Assembly: GCF_003472385.1 (NCBI RefSeq)
Contig: NZ_QRLV01000002.1
Coordinates: 204,175-268,174 of the forward strand
Direction of reading: 5' to 3'
DNA: 64,000 nucleotides
Source: Sutterella sp. AM11-39
GTDB lineage: Bacteria; Pseudomonadota; Gammaproteobacteria; Burkholderiales; Burkholderiaceae_F
Below, in pieces: positions 8,662 through 16,267 of this stretch. Under the pieces are notes generated by a model. That model did no database searches. It saw only the letters and a list, made by a program, of their open reading frames with translations, and was not told where the DNA came from. Within the stretch, counting starts at the first letter, position 1; every line of letters begins with the position of its first letter. The position numbers and the translations under genes are program-made.

Positions 8662-8786
8662 TGTGTTGTTTCCGAAAAGAAACCGCCCGACGCATTGCTC
8701 AACGCCGAACGCAGGCTAAAAAGACAGCTCAACAACGCCGGAGTCGACGCATACGGCTCCAGGCGCTGATCTATTCCAGGAATCGA

Positions 8787-8803
8787 GCGGGCTCAAGACC
8801 CGC
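8787..8803 (-). promoter_or_regulatory. Hairpin just after tatA
   Basis: GCGGG (8787-8791) and CCCGC (8799-8803) form a short GC stem 7 bases downstream of the tatA stop, at the head of the 149-base tatA-tatB spacer (8662-8810). No U-run follows on the minus strand, so it is more likely an mRNA stabiliser or weak attenuator than a full terminator. Confidence 0.4.
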
Positions 8804-8810
8804 AAGCCAA

Positions 8811-9050
8811 TTAGGCTTCTTTCTTTTCCGTGGCCTTGACGTCAATCGTTTCGGCCGTCTTCTCGGAAGCCACCTGCTTGGGCGCTTCAGCGGAAGCCTT
8901 CGGGTCGGCATCGCCTTCCTTCATACCTTCCTTAAAGCCCTTGATGGCGCCGCCCAGATCCTTGCCCATATTCTTGAGCTTGCCGGTACCGAAAACCAGC
9001 ACAACAATGACGAGAACGATGAGCCAGTGCCAAATCGAAAGGGAACCCAT
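8811..9050 (-). CDS. tatA: Sec-independent protein translocase subunit TatA
   Basis: A 79-residue TatA, the subunit that forms the export pore. It has a single N-terminal TM ([19 protein letters not shown]), the hinge [18 protein letters not shown] and a charged tail. It is first of the three tat genes. HIT and hisE lie directly upstream on the same strand (65-base gap to HIT), an order usual in betaproteobacteria. Confidence 0.95.
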   Translation of the reverse strand: MGSLSIWHWLIVLVIVVLVFGTGKLKNMGKDLGGAIKGFKEGMKEGDADPKASAEAPKQVASEKTAETIDVKATEKKEA

Positions 9051-9115
9051 TTGTTAACTCCTAGTGGTTAAGGTTCAATTTGTTCAAGTTCGCAAATTTT
9101 GCCCGAAAGAAGCGA

Positions 9116-9445
9116 TTACTTCCACGGCTGCGGACCGCCGAGCACGTGAATGTGCAGGTGCGGCACCTCCTGACCGCCGTCGCGGCCGGTATTGATCACC
9201 GTCCTGAAGCCGCCTTCGCAGCCCATCTTCTTTGCCAGAACGGGAACAAGGTTGATCATTTTACCCAGAAGTGCGGCATCTTCGGTACCGGCTTCGGCAA
9301 GAGAAACGATGTGTTTTTTCGGAATGATCAAAAAGTGAATCGGAGCCTTCGGATTGATGTCGTTGAAGGCGACCACGTCGTCGTCTTCGTAGATGAGCGG
9401 CGTGGCGATTTCACGGTGAGCGATCTTGCAGAAGATGCAGTCCAT
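9116..9445 (-). CDS. HIT-family (HINT-type) nucleotide hydrolase
   Basis: A 109-residue histidine-triad protein. The N-terminus CIFCKIAHREIATPLIYEDD and the catalytic VPHLHIHVLGG motif near the C-terminus identify the HINT branch, which hydrolyses purine nucleotide phosphoramidates such as AMP-lysine. Length matches the family. It starts 11 bases after the hisE stop, so it is co-transcribed with hisE. Confidence 0.94.
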   Translation of the reverse strand: MDCIFCKIAHREIATPLIYEDDDVVAFNDINPKAPIHFLIIPKKHIVSLAEAGTEDAALLGKMINLVPVLAKKMGCEGGFRTVINTGRDGGQEVPHLHIHVLGGPQPWK

Positions 9446-9456
9446 TTTCTTACCTC

Positions 9457-9828
9457 TTACTTCAACGGATCGAAACGACGACGCTTCTCTTCCAGTCCGC
9501 TCAAGCCTTCGCGGCGCTCAAGCTCCGCGAGCACGTGCTCCGGACGCAGGCCGTACTGCGAAAGCATGACGAGGGAGTGAAACCACAGGTCTGCCGTTTC
9601 GTAAATGATGTCCTTTTTGTTCTCGTCCTTAGCTGCCATCACGCACTCGACCGCCTCTTCGCCGATTTTTTTCAGGACGCCGTCGGGAGCCTTGGAAAAG
9701 AGCTTGGCCACATAGCTTTTCTGAGGATCGCTGCCCTTGCGGGACTCTATCACATCGGCCAATGCCGACAAAACCCCCGAAACATCATGATCGGGAAGTT
9801 GCGTGCTGACAAGCTCATGATCGGCCAT
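9457..9828 (-). CDS. hisE: Phosphoribosyl-ATP pyrophosphatase
   Basis: A 123-residue HisE, which removes pyrophosphate from phosphoribosyl-ATP in the second step of histidine synthesis. The family core is [20 protein letters not shown] and [14 protein letters not shown]. The reading frame stays open upstream to 9993, but that extension would run through the tRNA-Met gene; the ATG at 9826-9828 (protein [11 protein letters not shown]) has a strong GGGGAGGG upstream and gives the normal length. No other his gene is next to it: upstream are tRNA-Met and the mla operon, whereas in relatives a hisGDCBHAFI block commonly lies here. Confidence 0.93.
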   Translation of the reverse strand: MADHELVSTQLPDHDVSGVLSALADVIESRKGSDPQKSYVAKLFSKAPDGVLKKIGEEAVECVMAAKDENKKDIIYETADLWFHSLVMLSQYGLRPEHVLAELERREGLSGLEEKRRRFDPLK

Positions 9829-9879
9829 TCGGCCCTCCCCTTGCGCGCGTGCGCATGTGAAAATCGTGCGACAAAAACA

Positions 9880-9922
9880 AAAAAGCCGCAAACCCGTATT
9901 ATTGCAGGGAATGCGACTTTTT
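9880..9922 (-). terminator. Rho-independent terminator of tRNA-Met
   Basis: On the minus strand the arms AAAAAGTCGCA and TGCGGCTTTTT (one T-G wobble) form an 11-bp stem ending in a U-run, about 37 bases past the tRNA. Confidence 0.75.
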
Positions 9923-9958
9923 GTTCTGCCTCGTTCGTTTGAACGCTGCATAAAAATT

Positions 9959-10035
9959 TGGTGGCGCATCACGGACTCGAACCGCGGACACAAGGATTAT
10001 GATTCCTCTGCTCTAACCGACTGAGCTAATGCGCC
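9959..10035 (-). tRNA. tRNA-Met (CAU anticodon)
   Basis: A 77-base tRNA with encoded CCA. Acceptor arms are GGCGCAT and ATGCGCC, the anticodon stem GAGGA/TCCTT holds loop ATCATAA (anticodon CAT), and the T arm is GCGG TTCGAGT CCGT. It is most like elongator tRNA-Met; tRNA-Ile2 with a modified CAU cannot be excluded by eye. Initiator tRNA is unlikely because the first acceptor pair is matched. Confidence 0.92.
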
Positions 10036-10046
10036 GAGAGATCGGC

Positions 10047-10075
10047 ATTATTCCAAAGCCTCTTGCACTTGTCAA
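10047..10075 (-). promoter_or_regulatory. Sigma-70 promoter of tRNA-Met
   Basis: On the minus strand TTGACA (10070-10075) is followed after 17 bases by AATAAT (10047-10052) and a GC-rich discriminator, ending 11 bases before the tRNA. Confidence 0.85.
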
Positions 10076-10104
10076 GGGGGTTTCCGAAATTTTTTTCTTT
10101 TGCC

Positions 10105-10371
10105 TCACTTGAAGTACGGCGCAAGCAGATCGTTCACACCGTAGAGCCGCATCAGAGAGAGCATTTTTTCCGGCACGCAACGGATTTCCGGCGTGCGCTG
10201 CAAGGACTGAAGCGTACGCACCCACGACATCAGAATCGACACGGACGTCGAATCCACACTCTTGACATTGGAAAAATCAAGAACAGTGTCTCCCGCCTGC
10301 GCCGAAGCCAACACCGCCGCCTTCACGGCAACGGCGTTGCCTCGCGTGATCTTTTCCTCACTTAGACGCAT
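10105..10371 (-). CDS. mlaB: MlaB-like STAS-domain protein
   Basis: An 88-residue single STAS domain. The strand-helix pattern VLDFSNVKSVDSTSVSILMS matches anti-sigma-antagonist-like folds, with the conserved Asp-Ser-Thr loop. In the Mla system this cytoplasmic protein binds and stabilises the ATPase MlaF in the MlaFEDB inner-membrane complex. It is the last gene of the mla operon and overlaps mlaC by 14 bases, which supports the assignment over other STAS proteins. Confidence 0.88.
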   Translation of the reverse strand: MRLSEEKITRGNAVAVKAAVLASAQAGDTVLDFSNVKSVDSTSVSILMSWVRTLQSLQRTPEIRCVPEKMLSLMRLYGVNDLLAPYFK

Positions 10372-11014
10372 TTTGAGCCGCCTGTTCGTTCTTCTCGCGC
10401 AGCGTCTTAATCAGGCCATCGATACCGGACTGATTGGCCACGCTCGCAAACTGCGTGCGGTAGTTGTCCACAATCCAAATGCCTTCCACGTCCACGTCAA
10501 TGATGCGCCATTCGCCCTTTACTTTCTTCAGTCGGTAGTTGATGCGCATATCGGGCTTACCCGGAGACACAAGCAGCGTACGAACAATCGCGTCGGTCGC
10601 CGTGGGCTTTACTCGATTGGGCGCAAGCTTAAACGTCTGATCCTTGACGGTGGCCAACGCACCGGAATACACGCGGATGAGCTGTTCGCGGAACAAGTCC
10701 ATGAGCTCCTTGCGTTGCTCCTTGGTAGCCTGACGCCACTTCGGGCCAACAGCCGTGCGTGTCATGCGCTCAAAGTCAACCACCGGCATGATCTGTTCAT
10801 CGACGAAGCGACGCACGCGTGCAGGATCGGCCTGACTCAACTGAGCGTCCGTACGAATGTCTTCAAGGATCTTGTTGCTGATCTCCACAATCCACTGTTC
10901 CGGATCGCCCTTGGCGTCGGCAGCCCATGCTGCAGGGCCCGTAATGGCAGCCAAAACAACCGCCGCCCCCATTGCCGTCAGCAAACGGCGCTTACCGATC
11001 ATCATATCCAGCAT
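10358..11014 (-). CDS. mlaC: Periplasmic phospholipid-binding protein MlaC
   Basis: A 218-residue protein with a signal peptide (RRLLTAMGAAVVLAAITG...AWA) and the MlaC/Ttg2D domain (RVRRFVDEQIMPVVDFERMT, GPKWRQATKEQRKELMDLF, GEWRIIDVDVEGIW). MlaC carries phospholipid through the periplasm between MlaA at the outer membrane and MlaFEDB at the inner membrane. The start is supported by AAAGGAG 9 bases upstream. It lies 6 bases after mlaA. Confidence 0.95.
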   Translation of the reverse strand: MLDMMIGKRRLLTAMGAAVVLAAITGPAAWAADAKGDPEQWIVEISNKILEDIRTDAQLSQADPARVRRFVDEQIMPVVDFERMTRTAVGPKWRQATKEQRKELMDLFREQLIRVYSGALATVKDQTFKLAPNRVKPTATDAIVRTLLVSPGKPDMRINYRLKKVKGEWRIIDVDVEGIWIVDNYRTQFASVANQSGIDGLIKTLREKNEQAAQNASK

Positions 11015-11020
11015 GGCTTT

Positions 11021-11815
11021 TTACTCCTTTGCTTCAGCGGCCGGCTGCTGCGGCGCTTCTGCAGTATCGGTTGCTTCGTCTTCAAGCTCGTCTTCGAATT
11101 CATCTTCCGGGAATTCCAGCGGAGGATTGCCGTCGTAGACCGCGTTGCGGCGAGTCGACAGATAGGCTTCGCGAGCCATCAGATAAGGATCGACCGCGCC
11201 CTCGAGAAGATCGGTGGCGGGCATCATGCGCAGGCGATAGTCCATCGCAAACACACCCCAGGCCGCCCATTCGGCCCAACCACCGTCCATCCACGTCTGT
11301 GGAGCTGTCAGATAGTCAACGCCCAAACTCGGCGCATCGCGCAAGGTCGACGGTCCTAAGAACGGAATCACGAAATAGGGACCGTTGCCGACGCCCCAAA
11401 CGGCTAGCGTTTGCCCAAAGTCCTCTCGGCGCGTGGGCTGGTTGGCTGCAGTACCGGCAACGTCGTACATACCGCCCAGACCCAGCGTCGTATTGATCAT
11501 CAGGCGGAACAAGCTTACTAGAGCTCCCTCGCCCTTGCCCTGCAGTGCGTTGTTGATCGCATTGGCCGGCTCATTGAGGTTCACGTAGATGTTGCCGATG
11601 CGTTCGCGCGCGTATTCCGGAACGACAAATTCATAGCCCTTGGCCACCGGACGGTACACATACGTATCGAGCTTCTGGTTGAACGCAAACGTATTTCGGT
11701 TCATTGTCTCCCAAGGATCGGACGGATCTTGTCCGGCATTGTCAGGCACGGAAACACACCCGGCCAAGGAAGCAACGGCCGCAAGCACGAGAGCGAACTT
11801 TGGCAAAGTTTTCAT
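11021..11815 (-). CDS. mlaA: Outer-membrane lipoprotein MlaA (VacJ)
   Basis: A 264-residue lipoprotein with lipobox SLAGC after a short signal. The VacJ domain is clear: DPWETMNRNTFAFNQKLD, NLNEPANAINNALQGK, LMINTTLGLGGMYDVA, REDFGQTLAVWGV and GPSTLRDAPSLGVDYL. MlaA removes misplaced phospholipid from the outer leaflet, working with porin and MlaC. The C-terminus carries an acidic, low-complexity tail (EFPEDEFEDELEDEATD) absent from E. coli MlaA. Its position inside the mla operon is the betaproteobacterial arrangement; in E. coli it is unlinked. Confidence 0.95.
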   Translation of the reverse strand: MKTLPKFALVLAAVASLAGCVSVPDNAGQDPSDPWETMNRNTFAFNQKLDTYVYRPVAKGYEFVVPEYARERIGNIYVNLNEPANAINNALQGKGEGALVSLFRLMINTTLGLGGMYDVAGTAANQPTRREDFGQTLAVWGVGNGPYFVIPFLGPSTLRDAPSLGVDYLTAPQTWMDGGWAEWAAWGVFAMDYRLRMMPATDLLEGAVDPYLMAREAYLSTRRNAVYDGNPPLEFPEDEFEDELEDEATDTAEAPQQPAAEAKE

Positions 11816-11862
11816 TTTTATCCTGCTTCTACTTTGCGAATGTCTGTTGTCATAAGGATGAA

Positions 11863-12336
11863 TTATTTGTCGGAGCCGCCTTTTTCAGCAAACTGCAACA
11901 TGAACTGACTGATCAGGTTTTCGAGTACGACAGCCGACTGAGTCTGCTCGAAACGTGCACCCGGAGCCATGTCTTCATCGGCTCCGCCCGCAGAGATACC
12001 GATGTACTGTTCGCCGAGCAGGCCCGATGTCAGAATCTGCGCCGAACTGTCGGCAGGGAACTTGTACTGCGACTCGATGTTGAGCACGACGGTGGCCTGG
12101 AAGGAGGCCTGATCAAACTTGATCTCTTTGACGCGTCCCACCACAACACCGGCACTTTTGACGGGAGCACGCGGCTTCAGTCCGCCGATGTTGTCGAAGT
12201 TGGCATTGAGCTCATACGTTTTCGCGTTCCAGCTGAAGTTTCCCAGATTCGCCGCCTGCAGCGACACGAAAATCAAGGCCAAAAACCCCAGCAGTACGAA
12301 AAGTCCCACACAAAATTCAACTGTCTTGCGTTCCAT
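11863..12336 (-). CDS. mlaD: Phospholipid transporter MCE-domain protein MlaD
   Basis: A 157-residue protein with one N-terminal TM (VEFCVGLFVLLGFLALIFV) and a single MCE domain (ELNANFDNIGGLKPRAPVKS and GLLGEQYIGISAGG). MlaD hexamers form the periplasmic ring of the MlaFEDB complex. The frame is open upstream to a TTG, but the ATG at 12334-12336 (MERKTVEF) gives the normal start. It precedes mlaA by 47 bases and follows mlaE by 37. Confidence 0.95.
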   Translation of the reverse strand: MERKTVEFCVGLFVLLGFLALIFVSLQAANLGNFSWNAKTYELNANFDNIGGLKPRAPVKSAGVVVGRVKEIKFDQASFQATVVLNIESQYKFPADSSAQILTSGLLGEQYIGISAGGADEDMAPGARFEQTQSAVVLENLISQFMLQFAEKGGSDK

Positions 12337-12373
12337 AGTTTTCACCGAAGTCCGTGGCAAAACCGTTTATCGA

Positions 12374-13159
12374 TTAAGAGAACATAAAGGCCGTCATGAT
12401 GAAGTCGAGCCCCAAGACCAGGAGCGAACTCACCACCACGGTACGCGTCGTCGCCTGCGAAACCCCTTCGGGCGTCGGGCGCGCAATATAACCCTGAAAC
12501 AGTGCGATCAACCCGACAGCAATGCCGAAGACCACGCTTTTGATCACGCCGTTGACCACATCCGAGAAAAAGTCCACGCCGTCCTGCATCTGAGACCAGA
12601 AGGCGCCGTTATCGGTTCCAATCAGCCCGACACCCACGATCCAGGCACCGATGATGCCAACGGCCGAGAAGATAATGGCAAGCAGTGGCATCGAGATCAC
12701 CGTGCCCAAGAAACGCGGCACAACAATGCGACGAATCGGATCGACCCCCATCATCTCCATGGCCGCCAACTGTTCGCCTGAGCGCATCAGACCGATTTCG
12801 GCCGTAAGCGACGTCCCTGCGCGGCCGGCAAACAACAGCGCCGCCACCACAGGCCCCAATTCACGCATCAATGAGAGCGCCACCATCACGCCGAGCGCCT
12901 GATCACTGCCGTAGCGCACCAGTACGTAGTAGCCCTGCAGCCCTAGCACGAAGCCCACGAACAGGCCCGAAACCGAAATGATCGACAGCGAATAGTTACC
13001 GATGAAGTGCGTCTGCTGCGCAATCAGATAAAAGCGCGAGAGCGCACCCGGAATATTGCGAAAGACGTGAAACGAAAAAAGCGCCAAACGACCGATCGCT
13101 CGAATCTGGCGAATCGAGTAGCGGCCGAGCCAGCAGAAAAATCTCATCAAGATGTTCAT
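12374..13159 (-). CDS. mlaE: Phospholipid transporter permease MlaE
   Basis: A 261-residue permease of the MlaE/YrbE family with five to six hydrophobic segments. The conserved core RELGPVVAALLFAGRAGTSL followed by TAEIGLMRSGEQLAAMEMMG is diagnostic, as is the C-terminal PTPEGVSQATTRTVVVSSL. It is the membrane part of the MlaFEDB ABC transporter. It overlaps mlaF by 4 bases (ATGA), so translation is coupled. Confidence 0.96.
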   Translation of the reverse strand: MNILMRFFCWLGRYSIRQIRAIGRLALFSFHVFRNIPGALSRFYLIAQQTHFIGNYSLSIISVSGLFVGFVLGLQGYYVLVRYGSDQALGVMVALSLMRELGPVVAALLFAGRAGTSLTAEIGLMRSGEQLAAMEMMGVDPIRRIVVPRFLGTVISMPLLAIIFSAVGIIGAWIVGVGLIGTDNGAFWSQMQDGVDFFSDVVNGVIKSVVFGIAVGLIALFQGYIARPTPEGVSQATTRTVVVSSLLVLGLDFIMTAFMFS

Positions 13160-13965
13160 GAACGCACCCCGAATTCTTCTTCAACCGACTTGGCCGGATA
13201 GTGAAACGCCACCGGACCGTCGGGCAATCCCTTGAGGAACTGGCAAACGTATGGATCGGTCGAAGCCGTGAGTTCCTCGGGCGTTCCCTGCGCAGCAATG
13301 CGACCGGCGTTGACCATATAGACGTAGTCGGCAATCTCAAACGTTTCGGCCACGTCGTGCGTCACGATAATGGCCGTGGCCTGCAGCGCGTCCGTGAGCT
13401 TACGGATGAGCTGCGCAGTGATGCCCATCGAAATCGGATCCAAACCGGCAAATGGCTCGTCGTACATGATGAGTGCGGGATCCAGAGCAATGGCGCGCGC
13501 CAGAGCAACGCGGCGGGCCATACCACCCGAAATGGCGCTCGGCATCAGATCGGCGGCACCGCGAAGCCCCACGGCATCGAGCTTCATGAGTACCAGATCG
13601 CGAATCATTTCCTCATCGAAGTCAGTTTGCTCGCGCAGCGGAAAAGCCACGTTTTCGAATACCGACATATCAGTAAAGAGAGCGCCGAACTGAAACAGCA
13701 TGCCCATCTTGCGTCGCGCGCGGTACAAGGCTTGCGTATCGGCCGTCGCCACATCGGTGCCGTCAAAGAGGATGCGCCCCTTCTGGGGCCGGATCAAACC
13801 GCCGATGAGCTTTAACAGCGTCGTTTTGCCCATGCCCGAACCGCCCATGATGGCCACAACCTGACCTCTCCCGAATCGGAGCGTCACATCGTTGAGAATC
13901 ACGCGACCGTTGCCGTAGCTAAACGTCACGTCCTCAATGCTTAAAAACGGATCGGATAAAGACAT
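13156..13965 (-). CDS. mlaF: Phospholipid transporter ATPase MlaF
   Basis: A 269-residue ABC ATPase. It has Walker A GGSGMGKTTL, signature ISGGMARRVALARA and Walker B LIMYDEPFAGLD, with the Mla-type C-terminal extension. It energises retrograde or anterograde phospholipid movement with MlaE and MlaD. The frame continues upstream to a GTG at 14025; the ATG at 13963-13965 (MSLSDPFLSIEDV) fits family length, though its Shine-Dalgarno is weak. It is first of mlaFEDACB. The 127-base gap before it shows no clear terminator. Confidence 0.95.
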   Translation of the reverse strand: MSLSDPFLSIEDVTFSYGNGRVILNDVTLRFGRGQVVAIMGGSGMGKTTLLKLIGGLIRPQKGRILFDGTDVATADTQALYRARRKMGMLFQFGALFTDMSVFENVAFPLREQTDFDEEMIRDLVLMKLDAVGLRGAADLMPSAISGGMARRVALARAIALDPALIMYDEPFAGLDPISMGITAQLIRKLTDALQATAIIVTHDVAETFEIADYVYMVNAGRIAAQGTPEELTASTDPYVCQFLKGLPDGPVAFHYPAKSVEEEFGVRS

Positions 13966-14092
13966 AGTAACCGGCTGAAAAAAGAGCGCACAAAGCCCTG
14001 AACCTGCGTTCATTAACAAAAGCACAGGTGATTATTGCACGAATGAAACCCCTTGCTCGGGCTTCAATCTTCAAAGATCAGGAACGATTTCC

Positions 14093-14587
14093 TCATGCGC
14101 CGTGCGTTGTTCGCATCGCCGTGGGCAAATAGCGAACGGGCCGCGCAATGCCGAGTTCCTTAAGGCGCGGATCATCGGCGGGCACGATCCTGAAGCACGA
14201 TTCGACCTGTTCGGGCAGCTCGCTTGCGCGGCGCGTCTTCAAGTCGATATAAACCCATTCCGTTGCTGCCACGCAACACAATTTGCCGTTCACCTTCATG
14301 GCATAACGGCGCAGACTGGTGCTTACAGAAAACTCCTGCACCCAGGTATAGACCTCAATGATGTCACCCAGTTTGCAGTCACGAAGATATTCGATCCAGT
14401 GCTTGCGCACGACCCAGGCGCCCAGGCCTTCCCTGAAATAGCGCTCGGTGGGCCAGCCCGCGTCCGCGCTGCCCTCGCGCGCGGCCATTTCAAGCCAGCG
14501 CATGTAGACGACATTGTTGACGTGGTTGAGTTCGTCAAGGTCCTCAGGCTTGACTTGAACCTCAAACTTAGTAATTCCATCAAACAT
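14093..14587 (-). CDS. Hotdog-fold acyl-CoA thioesterase (4HBT family)
   Basis: A 164-residue 4-hydroxybenzoyl-CoA-thioesterase-like protein. The motif ELNHVNNVVYMRWLEMA is the 4HBT active-site region, followed by the typical GDIIEVYTWVQEF strand. The ATG at 14585-14587 overlaps the plsC stop by one base, so it is translated after plsC. The upstream in-frame ATG would add a 33-residue piece inside plsC and is unlikely. It probably cleaves acyl-CoA in the cytoplasm; the chain type is unknown. Confidence 0.85.
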   Translation of the reverse strand: MFDGITKFEVQVKPEDLDELNHVNNVVYMRWLEMAAREGSADAGWPTERYFREGLGAWVVRKHWIEYLRDCKLGDIIEVYTWVQEFSVSTSLRRYAMKVNGKLCCVAATEWVYIDLKTRRASELPEQVESCFRIVPADDPRLKELGIARPVRYLPTAMRTTHGA

Positions 14588-15426
14588 CACGCACCTGCTT
14601 TTTCTTTTTCGACAACCGCGGCGGGAGTCTGAATTGATGCTGTCTCCAAATCCGCTAGCGGATCCGCACAACCGATCAAAGCGCACATATCAGCACTCAC
14701 CTGGCGGCATAACGCGTGGCGATTTTCACCGCGAAGCGGCTCGAGAATGTGAATTTCCAGATGAAGATCCTCCATCGTCACCACCTTCCACAAGCACTCG
14801 AAGAGTCCGACGTCGCCGACGTAGGCGGGCGTCGTCGTCACCTGTCCCTTCGTTTTGTATCGCAGCACCACGGGGATCACCTCGGCATGCCGGCGCACGG
14901 CGCCTTCCATCAGATTGCCGTGCATTTTTTTGAGCCCGGTACCATCGGAGGTCGTTCCTTCCGGAAACATCAAAAGATTTCGTCCTTCGTCCAGTGCCTT
15001 AGCCATGGCTTCGGCCGTGTTGATGAGAGAACGGCGATTGCCGCGCTCGATAAACACCGTATCAACGGATTTGGCAATAAACCCGAACACGGGCCAACGC
15101 GCAATTTCGGCTTTGGCCACAAAAGCGGAAGGGAACACGCAATTGAGAGCAAAGATATCCAAAAACGAAACGTGGTTGGCCACGATCAGGCGCCCGATCT
15201 GGCCGGGTGTGCGTCCGCTGTCCCGAACGCGCGCGTCCCCGTTGTACTGTCCGAAAACGTCGACCTTGACACCGAGCCATCGCAGAATGCGGGCCGACCA
15301 ACGCCGAATGATGCGGCCTTTACCCTCGGGAGTCGAAAACGGAAACACCCCGAAAATGAGGACAAAGCAGCACACGATGTATACAAAGACGGCGGCAAAG
15401 CGGGCCGCACCGATCAGCACTTGCAT
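14587..15426 (-). CDS. plsC: Lysophospholipid (1-acyl-glycerol-3-phosphate) acyltransferase
   Basis: A 279-residue membrane-associated acyltransferase. An N-terminal TM (FAAVFVYIVCCFVLIFG) is followed by the catalytic block I NHVSFLD and block III FPEGTTSDG. It acylates lysophosphatidic acid in phospholipid synthesis. It lies between ruvX (12-base gap) and a thioesterase (1-base overlap). A role as an alternative acyltransferase for another lipid cannot be excluded, since genomes often have several PlsC-like proteins. Confidence 0.9.
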   Translation of the reverse strand: MQVLIGAARFAAVFVYIVCCFVLIFGVFPFSTPEGKGRIIRRWSARILRWLGVKVDVFGQYNGDARVRDSGRTPGQIGRLIVANHVSFLDIFALNCVFPSAFVAKAEIARWPVFGFIAKSVDTVFIERGNRRSLINTAEAMAKALDEGRNLLMFPEGTTSDGTGLKKMHGNLMEGAVRRHAEVIPVVLRYKTKGQVTTTPAYVGDVGLFECLWKVVTMEDLHLEIHILEPLRGENRHALCRQVSADMCALIGCADPLADLETASIQTPAAVVEKEKAGA

Positions 15427-15438
15427 CTTTTTGTACCT

Positions 15439-15861
15439 TTACGGAATTTCAATGTCCTGCGGCTGACGCTCGGGCGAACCTTCGTCAAACCACTGCTGAA
15501 GAATGACGGCGGCCGACTTGTCGTCAAACGCCCCCGTTCCGTCATCAACCACAACCGACGAAAAGCGTTCATCGGTCATATAAACCGGAAGTTTCGTTCG
15601 ACCGTAGAGGCGCTTGGCAAAATTCAAAGCCATGCGCGTAGCAGGCTCTGAGGATCCGTCTCGCTGTGTGGGCAGTCCCACAACGAAAGCCGACGGCTCC
15701 CACTGAGCCACCAGATCCGCAACAGCCTGCCATTTGGCATCCTTTCCGGCTGCGGCCTGAATGATGCACAGCGGCCGCGCCGAGCCCGTGAGCGTTGAAC
15801 CGACGGCCACCCCGATCCGCTTTTCACCGAAATCAAACCCTAAAACGGTGCCTTCAACCAT
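15439..15861 (-). CDS. ruvX: Putative pre-16S rRNA nuclease (YqgF/RuvX)
   Basis: A 140-residue RNase-H-fold protein of the YqgF family, which trims the 5' end of 16S rRNA. GFDFGEKRIGVAVG is the N-terminal metal-binding strand-turn, VVGLPTQRDGS the second block and TDERFSSVV then DDKSAAVILQQWFDEG the C-terminal ones. Length is typical. It is the first gene of ruvX-plsC-thioesterase. Confidence 0.93.
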   Translation of the reverse strand: MVEGTVLGFDFGEKRIGVAVGSTLTGSARPLCIIQAAAGKDAKWQAVADLVAQWEPSAFVVGLPTQRDGSSEPATRMALNFAKRLYGRTKLPVYMTDERFSSVVVDDGTGAFDDKSAAVILQQWFDEGSPERQPQDIEIP

Positions 15862-15917
15862 ATTTTCAATTCATCATTGACAATGACCGCCGTAGCGGCC
15901 CAAGGCCCTTCATTTTA

Positions 15918-16106
15918 TCTGACCGCCAGAAGACCGCCTGCGTGAGCTGGCGGATGTTGGTTGGCTGGAAGAAGGACGATTCCAGTCTTTGGTTGTCTGA
16001 ATCACCGGCCCAGACTTTGCAGCAGACACTCAAGGATCTTGACCGCGAACTGATGCGCTCAGGGAATATTTTGAGGAAGAGCCGGGCGGGCTCGGATCGT
16101 CTGTGA
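15918..16106 (+). pseudogene. Remnant of IS200/IS605-type tnpB (OrfB)
   Basis: An open stretch ending at a TGA (16104-16106) translates to a segment with the pattern WKKDDSSLWLSESPAQTLQQ and then TLKDLDRE. This is the N-terminal region of many TnpB (IS605 OrfB) proteins just before their AFKNFF motif. Everything after Asp-Arg-Glu is unrelated to TnpB, and the nuclease domain and zinc finger are gone, so the gene is internally deleted. The element's apparent right end follows at 16141-16200. Recognition is from memory of the family pattern. Confidence 0.6.
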
Positions 16107-16140
16107 AGTGAATCCCGTTAGAGATCAGCAACAGAAACCT

Positions 16141-16200
16141 ATCTGCAGCAGGCAATGCCTGCCAGCAGGCCCCCCGACGTGAGTCGGTGGGAGGATGTCA
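16141..16200 (+). mobile_element. Right end of the decayed IS200/IS605-type element
   Basis: Two adjacent hairpins are present: GCAGGCA/TGCCTGC (16148-16162) and CCGAC-GTGA-GTCGG (16174-16187). They are followed by TGGGAGGATGTCA (16188-16200), which resembles the right terminus of IS605/IS1341-type elements, the DNA that also encodes the 3' scaffold of the TnpB guide RNA. It ends about 68 bases before the YbaK-family gene start. Confidence 0.55.
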
Positions 16201-16267
16201 ATTTGGTTTGGCCCGTTGCGTTTATCATGAGACTGTTTTTCCGTTTATGTTTGTGAGAAGACACATC

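Noticed and set aside
9829..9993. Longer N-terminus for HisE
   Set aside because: The extension runs into the tRNA-Met gene and its terminator; the internal ATG with GGGGAGGG gives the family length.
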